Below, in pieces: positions 33,713-45,111 of a DNA stretch of 64,000 bases. The notes under the pieces are model-generated. The model was not told the origin of the DNA, made no database searches, and worked only from the letters and a program-made list of their open reading frames with translations. This DNA is from Escarpia spicata (lineage: Eukaryota; Annelida; Polychaeta; Sabellida; Siboglinidae). The stretch covers positions 47,393,052 to 47,457,051 of the forward strand of contig OZ023206.1 in assembly GCA_963995525.1 (NCBI GenBank). The letters are read 5' to 3'. A program made the position numbers and the translations under genes. Numbering within the stretch: the stretch's first letter is position 1; every line of letters starts with the position of its first letter.

Positions 33713-36229
33713 GGCGTGTTTGGTTGGTAAGCAATACTTGTGTTTTACTTTTACATACTCAAACACAGTCAAGCATAATTATAATTAATAAGATGTTTTG
33801 AAAAAAATCTGAAAAACTGCTTGGCCCGGATAAAATGCTGAAATTCTGAAACACTGATTATAGAGCTATAGTATAGCCCTATACAGAGAGGCTTTATTTA
33901 GAATGATAAAATGTTCAGTTCAGCCAAATTAATACAGTCAATACAGAGGTTGTTTTGAGTGAAGCTCTTATTTTTAATAGCAAATACACACTTGATAAAA
34001 GTTGGTTATTTGCAAAATTCATTATGGCAGGTTTGAATAGCCTCGTTGTTTGGGAACATGCCACTCACAACAGGCTTCTCAGGAATATTGGCATAGTTTC
34101 TTTCCTGTGGTGATGATTACACGTATTTACAGCTGTTTTTTGTCAAATCAGTGAAATATCGAGTCTGTTTTCATCAACATCGCCGATATAATTATATGTT
34201 ATATATTAGTGCTGCCACCTTTTATATTACTGAAAATTTCTCAATTTCAAACAGTATACAATTTGAAACTGTATGTTAGGTGAAGCACAATACTGGGCCA
34301 AAAAAGAAGGACTGGACACCAAAAACAAAAGTGCAAAAAGCGCCTAAAATAAAATAAAAAACTCTCTTAGACGGTAGCCAAGAAACATCTACACCTCAAA
34401 TTAAAGAAGCAGATAAGATCTATTTACTGACTGTTATGTGGCGCAATGCCAAGTGAAGTTCACATGGTGTCTTTTAATTGCAATATGAGACTGAGAAACC
34501 CTTCGTAAATCAAAATTTGCTTGACTGATATACATGTATGCTAGTTCCTCATCAGAATCCAAACAAAATACTTTTAAAATGTTAAGAATGATCAGAGCAC
34601 TCTGGACCTGAAATGGAGGACACTCTACCTTACGTTTTCCACCCTATTGTCCACAAACAACAATAAACAGGCAGGATGTTTTTTGTGTGTGTCTTCATTC
34701 TTCATGGGCCTAAGATACAGCACAAATGTTATCAACAGGAACTGTCCATAAAGAAGCTGGTTATGGAGTAACTATGGAGTTACAGGACACCAATTTGGCC
34801 CATTGTTGTGCTACTCCTTATATACATTGTTGAACATTCATACTCCAATGTCCCAGAATTTGAGTAGTGACTGATATATCTGACTAGTGGGTTATATATC
34901 AAATACATCGATGTCAATATAAAACAAGTGCTCAGAAAGAATTCCTGGAGAGTAGACAAACCTACCATTATGACTACATGTACCATTTTATTTAATTGCT
35001 TAAACACAACAAATATGATAAAATCTTAACACTATATACCCGACTAATCTCAACCTACTTTAAAATGGCAATGAAATATATAAAACTGTCAAATTTCAAC
35101 GATATATATCATTATTCTAATCAGTAGTGTCAAAAGTTATACAAGCCATTATAAATCAAATTTATAATTAGTTTGAGCAGAAATGTCTATGATCAACCAG
35201 ACTACTGTGACCTGTTCAGTTTTATGATGTATAATGCATGGAGATGGTACAATGTCTACAACTCTGTCCAATATTAATACATCAAAATATAATTCACACT
35301 TCATACTAAATCCCGCCACAACTTTCATAATTTATGTGGTGCTATACCATTGTTATTATTCTAAAATATTCAGTGAATAAATATATATTGTATTTCTATA
35401 GTAAAATTGCGAGGAATATGTGAGAACGTTTTAGTAGTATTATAACATTATTTTGCACGAGAGGGATTTCGATTATTCTGGGTAGCCTCTATTATTTGTT
35501 TATTTTACTTCCATACGTCATATATGTGTAAGTAGGACCATTTAAAAACTGTACCGGTACTTCGATGCTGCCTATTAAACCATAATGGGGGTAGTGGCCA
35601 CTTATTCCACTCCGCTCTACCCTCTCAATTGCAAACAATTTAAGTCAGATTTTACCAATATTGGCCCAAATTTAGCCAACAAAATAAAACACTACCAATC
35701 AAACTGTCAGATATTACCTTTAAGGACAACATAATAATGTATTTAAGAGTGGCTCCTACAACAGCGACTATACTTAGTCTCAATATAAGTCTCCCGTCCG
35801 TTATAGTACACGTTCTTTTGTTTTTCTAACATACGTTTTATATTTATTACTGTGTACTCGATTGTAAACATATTGTATGGTTTTTGTTACGATTGTTCTG
35901 TATTGTGTATTTACGACGAATAAATATTTCCTGTTTCTTCAAAATACACTTTTCCCAGTCTTCCACACTGTTCTTTACACTCTAATGTTTATGCTTAGCC
36001 TGTTTCAAACGATGTCCGATGGTGTCACTTACTTTTATTTTGTTTCAGAACCCATACATTTTGTGACAACATTTTCAACAATAAAATAACAAAGCTGCAA
36101 AAACTCGTGGGCATTTTCACCAACATCTGTCACGTTGAGTGCACCTTCACGACGTAGAACATCGAGGCTCGTCACAAAGAAGAGAACACTTGTGACTGAA
36201 TGACTCATGGCTCAATATTTAGCGTTTAT
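33713..36229 (+). repeat. Segmental duplication copy A (paralogue from 48,333)
   Basis: Starts at ggcgtgtttggttggtaagc and is collinear with 48,333-50,850 and then 53,296-53,760. Shared landmarks include attcatta-tggcaggtttg, tttctttcctgtggtgatga, gttctcacata-type blocks and ggtggctcctac-acagcgac (about 35,751 and 53,302). Copy A lacks the insertions found in copy B and so serves as the empty-site reference. It has about 700 bp at 34,132-34,840 that is absent from copy B. It leads into the zinc-finger pseudogene. Confidence 0.85.
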
Positions 36230-37450
36230 GCAGACACCAACTCTCTGTGACGGGGAACCATTCAAGTGTGACAGTTGTGCAGCACATGTAAAGGTTCGTT
36301 TTCTTTCTGATACAGTTGAGAAACCTCTGTTTGACACACGTGGAAAACATTCTTTTCCGCGGAAATGTTTTTAACACTGCACATTGAGACAGATGTTTAA
36401 ATGTGACACCTGTGGAAAATGTTTTAACAATGTTGTTTTGAAACTGTATTGTGCCACTTTGGTAAACACTACGACCAGTGAGAAACTCTTCACATGTGAT
36501 GTACACTAGTTACAAAACGTTTATGTGTTTGTAGCAAAAGTGCATTGAGGACAACAGCACAATACAAAATAATGTGTGTGTGAAAAGGTTCGACACAAAA
36601 CAGTTTAATTATGTATGTGAATGTGCACACGAGTAGTGTAGAGAAATGATTCAAATGTGATACATTTGGTGCACAGTTATCAAAAAGTGGAAATCTGAAG
36701 ACGCATGTCCATATACACACTGATAAAACCCTTCAAATGCTATACCTGTGGTGCACAATTCTCACAAAGTGTAAATCTGCAGACGCATGTCCGTACTCAC
36801 ACCGGGGAGAAACCTTACAAATGTGAAACGTGTGGTGGAAGGTTTTTAGAAAGGGGTCGTTTGAAGTTGCATGTCCGTATCCACACCGTGGAGAAACCCT
36901 ACAAATGTGATACCTGTGGTGCACAGTTCTTAGAAATTTGTAATTTAAATAAACATGTCAGTATACATACGGGAATAAACCCTAAAGATATGATACCTGT
37001 GGTGCACACATCTCTGCAAGTGTAAATCTGAAGACGCATGTCCGTACACACACAGGGGAGAAACCTTGCAAATGTGATACGTTTGGTGCAAAGTTCTCAA
37101 AACTTGGTCATTTAAAGACGCATGCCCGTATCCACACCGAGGAGAAGCCTTACAGATGTGGAGCACAATTCTCACAAATTGGAAATCTGAAGACGCATGT
37201 TCGTATCCACAGCGGAGAGAAACCTTACAAATGTGATACATGTGGTGCACGGTTCTCAGAAAGCGGAAATCTGAAGATGCATGTCCGTATCCATACGGGG
37301 GAGAAACTTGCGGAGAACTGTGCACCACAGATAAGACATATGTCTTGTCTGTGGTGTACAGTTCTCCGCAAGTGGAATTCTGAAGAAGCACTTCCGTATA
37401 CCCACCGGGGAGAAACAAATGTGATATCTGCGGGGCACAATTTGCATAGA
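36230..37450 (+). pseudogene. C2H2 zinc-finger gene, decayed, about 8 recognisable fingers
   Basis: Degenerate leading fingers (EPFKCDSCAAHVKVRF, MFKCDTCGKCFNN) are followed from about 36,650 by better units: [49 protein letters not shown] and YKCDTCGARFSESGNL, each followed by HVxxHTGEKP-type linkers. Others have lost ligands: KCDTF twice, and one unit lacks the first CxxC pair (PYRCGAQFS). A frameshift near 36,985 and several upstream stops break the frame. The longest open piece is 106 codons. The array ends in a 66-bp palindrome. It is paralogous to 380-1,107 (inverted) and to the remnants at 53.7 and 54.5 kb. Intact relatives would be nuclear DNA-binding proteins; this copy is unlikely to make one. 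Confidence 0.8.
37307..37372. repeat. 66-bp near-perfect palindrome inside a finger
   Basis: Left arm cttgcggagaactgtgcacc... and right arm ...ggtgtacagttctccgcaag are inverse copies around acat|atgt (centre 37,339/37,340), with two mismatched pairs in 33. The paralogue at 1-1,107 has the right-arm sequence but not the left arm. Confidence 0.95.
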
Positions 37451-38024
37451 GTATAGATTTGAAATCACGTGGCTATTCTCATAATGAAGCTGAGCCGGGA
37501 TGATACGTGTGGCTTCCTGTTCACAAGTGGGAATTTTAAGTGAGACATGCGCACTGGCAATGTTAACACACAATTGAGATATAACATATGTGGGTGCTCA
37601 GTCATTTTAAAAGAATGGTTCATGAAAGAAACGTGTTGAGATTCGCACATCACGTTTAAGATGTGATACTTTTGGACATCATATCGGAAACAGTAGTATG
37701 TTAAATATGGTTATTGTTTGTGGATACTTGTACCGATGTGAAATAATTGAAATGCGACACATGTAGAAAACATTGTTCGGGTATGTGATTTTAACAATAA
37801 AAATGCTTCGTTGGATATGTTCTGTCTGTGTGACGTCTAGCAACGTTTGTGGATGACGTAACATGAACTGCCTGATTTCTGATATCTTACTGTAGTCAAG
37901 AGATTCCTGGACAAGGTTGTCAAACAGGGTAATTGTTAATGCACAGGCCCACTAGAATAAAGTTGTGTTTTCGGCAACCCGATCAACCCTATTAAAAGGT
38001 AGCTGGTCGTAAAATTGTCTATAT
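37451..38024 (+). repeat. 3' part of the zinc-finger duplication, then unique sequence
   Basis: Up to about 37,830 it matches the inverse of bases 1-400 (for example the acacatgtagaaaacattgt region). After that no feature is recognised until the LINE tail. Confidence 0.7.
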
Positions 38025-41000
38025 CATTATTATTATAAAGCAGTTATAGAGCGCTGTGTGTCCGGATAACAAATTTGCTCAAAGGCGCTGACAGTCGTAG
38101 AGTATAAGTAAAAATACATTAAATGACCAAAACATTTTTTAAATATAAAGGTTAAAGAACATGATTTAAAAGTAGCATATAAAAATTACATAAAATGTTA
38201 GTTAGATAAACCTGAATAAAAATAAATATATATATATTTACAAGTGCATATACATATAGAAATTAAATGAATTAGCCTTTTAGATATATAAAATACATTA
38301 TGTGCTTAAATTTTATAAAATAAATACATATAATAGACTAATTAAAAATAATAGTAATAAATAACTGCATACTAAGTACATAACCGAATGTCAACATTGC
38401 ATAAATATCATTTGCGGATTACAAGGTTCTTTTAAAGCCTTTCGAAATAAATATGTCTTTAAGAGTGATTTGAAAATGGCAACGCAGTTTGCATACCTGA
38501 CTGCATGAGGCAGGGCATTCCACAGGATCGGGCCAGCTACCGAGAAGGAAATACGGCCATAATGTTCACGGTGATATTTTGGAACAGTCAGCAGACCTTG
38601 TTCGGCCGATCTAAGTGATCTGGTCGGCGTGTAGGATGAAACGAGCGATGAAACGTATGCAAGGCCGAGATGGAGCACTGCACGATATACCAGTTGTAAC
38701 ATCTTGAATTCGATCCCCTGGCGTATAGGCAACCAGTGTAGACGATACAGAACAGGTGTTATGTGTTCTCGTCTCCTTGTCCCGGTAATGAGACGTTCTT
38801 TGGAATTCTGTACCATCTGCAACTATCGCAAGTGAGTCTCCGGCAGACCATATAACACTGCGTTGACGTAATAAAAACTTGGCATGACTAAGGCGTTCAC
38901 AATGGTTCTGCAGGCATTAGTGGTAAGACATTTCCTAATCAACGCGATGCTTTGGAGGTGACAATATGCCACCTCACAAACACGACGCACTTGATTCGTC
39001 ACCGACATAGTGTTGTCGAGTAGACCGCCGATGTCGCGGATAACCGGCTTCGACGAAACATAATACAGATACATCAATGACTTGGTCAACAGGCGGGTGA
39101 ACATGTTTCCAATAGTTCACTGCAGATATGACGATCATCACAGTTTTGTTCTCCTTAAGTAGGAGATTATAGTAAGACATCCACGCTTTCACATCGGTGG
39201 TACAACGAGATATTCGGTCGGTGACCATTGTAAGTGGCTGGTCACGGGGAAAGTCCTCATGTAATTGCGTATCAACAGCGTACATATGATAGCGCAGTTG
39301 ATGATGTTCAAAAACATGATTGAGTCCAAGATCGTGAACAGAAGAGGTCCGAGCACGCTATCCTGAGGAACACCACTTGTTAGGTCGACACTTCTTGAAA
39401 TGACTTTGCCAACTTTAACTGCTTGTGTTATCCAATTCTCTGTAGTTGTTTGAACTGCAAGTGATGGTCGACAGTATCAAAGGCGGCACTGTGATTTAGT
39501 AACTCTAGTATCAAGCTCTTCTTGTCATACAGATGTCGCCCTGCATGCGTACTAGGCCTGTTTCACAGCTGTGCATTGGACGGTACGCACTTTGCAAAAT
39601 ATCGAAGATGCCGTTCGCATCCATGTGCTGTCGTATTTGGATAGCAATGCATCTCTCGACGAATTTCGATACGAAAGACATATTTGATATTGGACGATAG
39701 ATAACAGCTCTGGATCAAGACCATTCCTCTTTAACAGCGGTGTTGCTACGGCAGGTTTCCTGCCGACAGGCAGTAATGCCGACACGATGGACATGTCAAC
39801 AATGCTAGTTAGCATTCGTCCAAGAATGTCAATGTTAGATTTAAGCATGCTTCACGAAATTACGTCAATGCTGGAAGAAGATTTGCTGGATGTCTTCTCA
39901 ACCAAACCGTAGATGGCGGTGACTCTAGCAAGTTGAACGTCTCACAATGGTTCTTCAATACGGCATTCGATATCGTGTACGAATGCGGGCAGTTGGCATT
40001 GCGAATATGCAGTCACCAGCCGTGTACTGATATCAGCGATCTTATCTGTGAAATAAGCGACTAATCTGTCAGCTAGTGCATCCGGTCGTCGTCACATTCG
40101 GGGAGCACAAGCGTACTAGTACGACCCATCAAATTGTTCGTGATGCGATACATTGCTTTGGTATCGTGAGATGTAGCTTCGATTTCAGCACCGTAATATG
40201 CAGATTTGGTTGTGGCGATGCTCTGCTTAAATGCTTCACGCAAGTCAGTGTAAATTTCACGAAGGACAGCTAGCCGCGTGTGCCGCCACTTGCGCTCTGC
40301 TCGTCGCACTTGGTGTCTCATCAGCTGAAAGTTGTCAGTCTGCCATGGATGTCTTGGATGCACGTTTAGTAATCGTTGGATGACTGATGCATGTCTGTCA
40401 ATTACCGTTCGAAGTTCATCATTATACTGTTCAAAGAGACTCTCAATGTTGGCGGCGGGGTTTTTAATCAGTGGGAAAGCGCGTAAGTCGCACGGGAACT
40501 GCTGCATGTTGATTGCAGCGTATTTACGATAAATCACTTCCTTAAGCACTAGAAGTGGCTTAGATGAAACCAACTTACACATGATGATGTGGTTGTCTGT
40601 GAGCAAGGACTCCACCGACACGTCTGTCACAATAAAGCCATTCACCGTCATCGATCCCATAGCGAACATTGAAGTCACCGAGTATTACGATTCCGGTGTT
40701 TCGAAGCGAAACGCATTCAAGAATTTCGCCGAATTCTACGAGGAATTGGCAAAAGGACTTCGACTTGCGACCAGACGATGGTGGTCGGTAAATTACAAAG
40801 ATGCGTGCCGTTGCAGCAACTCTCGACCCGCATAGCACCATTTCAAGGCATTCGAAAGATTCCGCTGGCCATGGTCTTGGTAGAGAAAGGTGGAAGGAGG
40901 TCTTACAAAAGACACCAACTCTCCCACCCGTCGATTGCTCCGCGGGAGGTATTCAAAATTGTAACCGTCAGGGATCATCGCTAAAGTGAAAGTCTCATCA

Positions 41001-41175
41001 TTATTGCACAACGACGTCTCTGTCAGGCGGAGAATGATTTACATATGTAGTCTGTGACAAAGTCTGCTTTGCTAAGAAGAGATCTAATGTTCAACAGCCC
41101 AATCATAGCATTAATTGGGCTGTCAAACGTAATTCGAATCAGATTCTGCATGCAGGTGTTACGTCTCGTGGTAAA
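38025..41175 (-). mobile_element. L2-like LINE, full-length ORF2 but heavily decayed
   Basis: On the minus strand the blocks appear in order. Endonuclease: LLNIRSLLSKADFVTDYI near 41,100, RPPSSGRKSK and VILGDFNVRYG. Linker: HPRHPWQTDNFQLMRHQVRRAERKW. Reverse transcriptase: TSGVPQDSVLGPLLF near 39,350 and YAVDTQLHEDFP at 39,265-39,282. C-terminal block: ERLITGTRRREHITPVLYRL, LHWLPIRQGIEFKMLQ and TPTRSLRSAEQGLL. The catalytic YADD is YAVD, and many stops and frameshifts are present. The 3' region has tagagcgctgtgtgtccgga and an (ATT)n tail at 38,028-38,036, typical of L2-type ends. The ORFs here are fragments of one dead element, not separate genes. Confidence 0.85.
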
Positions 41176-41633
41176 CGATGGAGGGGGGGGCAATGGTTAA
41201 TTAGCACAGTGGTTGGTCTTTACGTTGACCTCCCTGCCCTACAGCTCCTGCGGGTCTGCCGATTTTTCAAGCGTCCAAGTGGTCTAGTGTAAGATGAAAT
41301 CTGGTCGCAATCGCACGTCCAATCAGGGTCAGTTAGAGTGTACGCGAACATGCTGTGAAGAATGGCTGTGCAGTGGTCCTGTTGTTGCCCTCACGCCTGG
41401 TCGATCAGTAGCAATGATGTGGCACAGGTGCAGTTCACTGCGCAGTTATCTGTACAGGTATAAATTACTAAAATATTAAAGAGTCACGAAAAACACTTTC
41501 CAAAACAGCATAGTCCATCGTCGATTTGATACCTTCATAAAAAAACTGAAAAAAAAGAGCAATGCTGTATTGAAATAAAAAAAACTGGTAAAATGCTAAA
41601 TATAAGAGCTTGCTATGGTGCAATGCAGCCACT

Positions 41634-43060
41634 TAGAGGAGCAACACATCTCGTACGATAGTCAATCTGTTTGCCAAAATTGCCTTATTCGGCTTACACA
41701 TAGCAAAGTATTTGAACAAATATGTCGGGGACGGAATAAGCTCGTACTGAAAGTAGGTTGCTGTGTCTTCGCATCGTTCTAGAAGGACCAGTCTTGAAAA
41801 CATAATAAGTGGATCAACATACACCGTTTGCTGATCGATCTTGATTCCTTTTATTAAATTAATCAAAGTGTGGACTGTCTCACTGCGTTTCATCGATGCG
41901 TCGTGAACCTTGATGTTATCAAGTTTTTCTTGTAGCGATAAACCAACTTCTTCGATATCGTTACAATTGACACTGTCACTATCGGTAGCAGTTATCCCTT
42001 ATGACTGCTATCTCAATTCGTGCCTATCAACATCAAAGGGATCATGCTGAGCAAGCCAGTTGAAGATTATTTTCAAATCCTCAAAATCTCGATTACAGCG
42101 AGCGCTCCCCAGCTCCACGTGCAGCTCATTGGTTCTGTGGACAAGTCCTGTGACATCGGTCATGGCCTCATGCTCCTCGGCACACTTATGCATACTGTAC
42201 ACCCATAGCAATCGCACCGTCTCTGCGATCCCTCCTCCTCCAGTTAACCAACCTTCGCTCTTTACAGATCGCATCGTTACTTGCTCAAGTGTGAGATCTG
42301 TCCACAAGCCGGCCCAGTAACGATCGCTGCGAAGCTACGTATAGTACCCATGCTCTGAAAATTTTGCATACAACCAGGCGTAGCTAACATCCACTGGAGA
42401 TACATGCGACGATTTTTGGCACAGTAGAAGTGGCTACAGGCAGCAAATAAGTTCAGCATACGAAGAACTGCAATTATATGCGTATTACAGCTGCCTATCC
42501 TCTCTGCACGAATGAGCAGCTTTAAAGTGTCGGTGTAATCCATGTATATCAGCTACAATTGTGTGTGCCGTTCTTTAGCTCTTCTTTTGTTCACACTTGA
42601 TGTCTTCCATGATGTTTTTCTGCTTCATGAGAACAGGTGACTCGCCAATACTCTCAACACCGAATTCGTGATTTCTAAGCTGTTAAATTCGTAGTACAAA
42701 CGAAGCTCTTCTACTTCAGTCTCAATCTCTTGGTGGACTCTTGTAAATCGCAGTCAAGTTCATCCAAAATTATATCAAACTCCTCGTGACATTACGAGTC
42801 AGCATCATTGGAAACTTCCTCACTTTTATCCTCTCAAGTGAAGTCTCCCTTACCTTCGTCGCTCAGTGCAACGGTTGTCCTGTGCAGCACCACGACAGGA
42901 TTACCGTCGCCACACTGACCTGATTTCCTCGAATGCCCCGCTTCTTTGAGTCTGGCCACGAGTGCTGCTTTAAATAAAAAGTGTCCTCTTAGAGCTCTTG
43001 AAACAGCCTTCCCCGTCATCATGCGTGTCACTGCATTCACACCGTAAACACCGTTTCAAG
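41634..43060 (-). pseudogene. Broken copy of a conserved invertebrate protein of unknown function
   Basis: Minus-strand blocks in order: VTRMMTGKAVSRALRGHFLF (about 43,020); MDYTDTLKLLIRAERIGS...HIIAVLRMLNLFAA (42,543); GLWTDLTLEQVTMRSVKSEG then WVYSMHKCAEEHEAMTDVTG, HRTNELHVELGSARC, DFEDLKIIFNWLAQHDPFDV (42,307-42,008); VNCNDIEEVGLSLQEKLDNI, VYVDPLIMFSRLVLL, YFQYELIPSPTYLFK, CKPNKAILANRLT (to 41,636). I recall very similar sequence in many invertebrate predicted proteins, usually multi-copy and uncharacterised; no function can be given. The frame changes near 42,300 and 42,830, and stops interrupt it at about 42,000. It lies just upstream (minus sense) of the L2-like LINE, with no sign of being part of it. 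Confidence 0.6.
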
Positions 43061-43104
43061 CAAGTCCGACATGCCTGAACCTGCCATCAAGCTGCCGATG
43101 ATGC

Positions 43105-43195
43105 CGAGAAGGAAGGAAATAATGAAGGAAGGAAGAGAGGGAGGGAGGAAGGAAGGAAGGAAGGAAGGAAGGAAGGAAAGCATGAAGGAAAGAAA
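43105..43195. repeat. (GGAA)n purine-rich microsatellite
   Basis: About 90 bp of ggaa/gaag units, interrupted. All-purine on the plus strand. Confidence 0.9.
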
Positions 43196-44640
43196 TGTTT
43201 ATTTGTCCCAGTGACACAATACTGATCGATAATAAATATACATTAATCATATGCAAACAATATATTACCTTATTTCCACTACAACAGAAAAACAATCACG
43301 AAATAAACTATTCAATACATTAATGTGAATGAAAAAGTGGTGTCAAAGGGACGGGAGACCCCTATTAAGACCAATTTTGGTCGCTCACGAAGGGGCCACC
43401 AAAAGCTCACCTTGGTATGAAAATTCAGAAACATGATACATTTGATACAATATATCCGCTAAACAGGCTTACAGAACTTTGACATGCCAATATTAAAGAA
43501 CTTTGACAGTGCATCTAGGCACATATCATATTAACTGAAAAGGGGTTCTTCACTGAAACGACTATAATTTTTTCCCCCAATGAGGATTGGAGAGGAGTTT
43601 TTACCATGTTAAAGAGCATAACAATGCGCTTTGAGTGACACTATATATGCTCAGGTAACAATTTGTTCCCGGTAGTCCATTATTTGGATATAGAACGACC
43701 ATAATATACCATACTCCACTCTTCGGTGGTTGGGGTGTAGATCTACGGGTCGACGTGAAGAAGCGTTACACGGTGGTGGGGTGTCCGGTTGCGCTTTACG
43801 TAACGAATTAAACGAATATGTGTTAGTTTGTTCAGCTGTCAATGTTTGACTGATAATGCTCAACATATACCAACTTAGGTGCTGTCAGAAGAGTAAGTTT
43901 TTTAGAGTTTTGGGGGTAACAATAAAAACGAGCTCCCAAATAGCTTCAATATCATGCCCTGGTAGTTAATTGTCGGTCGTGACAGTAATATTGAACAAAT
44001 GTTACAAAATAAACTACATGATTTATTGTATTTAAGCACCATGACGTGCTCGCGGGTCGTTGTTTGTTCATCGATAGGCCGTAGTCATGATAGTGTTGAA
44101 TCGTCAAATGATATTCGTCTTGCTATGCTATTTTAAGAGGGTATATATAGACGTGTTAGGTTACGTATTACGAGGACATCACGTTTTACCTTTCGAACAC
44201 CTGATTTAATTACCACATAAATATGCAAAATCTTGACATATATGTATGGGGTACTATTTTGTTCACCGCCGCGCCGCCGTAACTTCAGATTTTTCTAACC
44301 TAAACGGGGAACACATTCCAAAGGTTTAGGGGGCACTATCGGGGGCACATTAAAAAAAGGTCTAGGAACACGCTAAATTCAAAATGTATATGGGACACAT
44401 GTTATGCCCCTCAAGCTCACTGGATCCACCTGTGCGATATAATAATAATAATAATCTTTATTGATACATAATGTTAAGTATATCACAGATGTAGCAGTAA
44501 TATGAAACATGTATGCATTACGTAACAAATGGAACGAAGCAACACATTACTTGTGTTCCTTATTCATATCATATATGCAATGAAAACTATGATTCGTGAA
44601 AAAAAAAAAACATCTTTATAATAAACTAACTAATTATTTA
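43196..44640. other. No gene; probable transposon scraps
   Basis: Patches rich in ggggg and ending in ctcactggatccacctgtgc (44,405-44,425) resemble the end of a small repeat; the related motif gctcaatttctggatccacc lies at 60,755. An (AAT)n run followed by ctttattgatacataatg at 44,440-44,470 looks like a LINE 3' tail. No coding sequence. Confidence 0.4.
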
Positions 44641-44646
44641 ATAATG

Positions 44647-44745
44647 CATTATACAAGTACCGTAAGACTGAACACCAGGTACATCTTAACATGACAACAT
44701 TATACGAGTACCGTAACACTGAACACCAGGTACATCTTACGTACG
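44647..44745. repeat. Tandem duplication, about 50-bp unit, two copies
   Basis: cattatac-agtaccgtaa-actgaacacc aggtacatctta occurs at 44,647 and again at 44,697 with three differences. Confidence 0.85.
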
Positions 44746-44929
44746 TACACCAAAGCAGATAATGCCAATCAAATATGCAACGAGTGTACACATTTTTTAT
44801 TGAAAATATTAAATCTTATACGTTGGGTAACCAGCAATCGTACAGCTGAAAATCTATAATAAAAAACCTATGAACTACTCAGATTCCACGCACACATTCG
44901 CTCTGCCTCGAGTTACATGACGGGGAAAA

Positions 44930-45111
44930 TGAAACCTTGTGGTTGCGATATCTCCCAGCGGTGGCTCTACCTTACGGAGCTTGGCTATATTAATGGAGAC
45001 AAATGGTGGCGCCACGGTGCGTAGATGATGGAGGCTATGCACACACAGCTTGGCTATATTAATGGAGACAAATGGTGGCGCCACGGTGCGTAGATGATGG
45101 AGGCTATGTCT
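44930..45111. repeat. ISL2EU-like end sequence with 69-bp tandem duplication
   Basis: gcggtggctctaccttacgg and acaaatggtgg match 28,880-28,930 at the outer edge of the YqaJ/THAP element. The block from ttggctatattaatggagac to gatgatggaggctatg is present twice, 69 bp apart (44,981 and 45,050). The LINE at 45.1-48.1 kb interrupts this sequence; its continuation (ttttgtatgcgtcaacttca) is at 48,088. Confidence 0.75.

Noticed and set aside
41190..41240. tRNA or SINE head (ttagcacagtggttgg resembles an A box)
   Set aside because: No B box or cloverleaf partner sequence follows within the expected distance.
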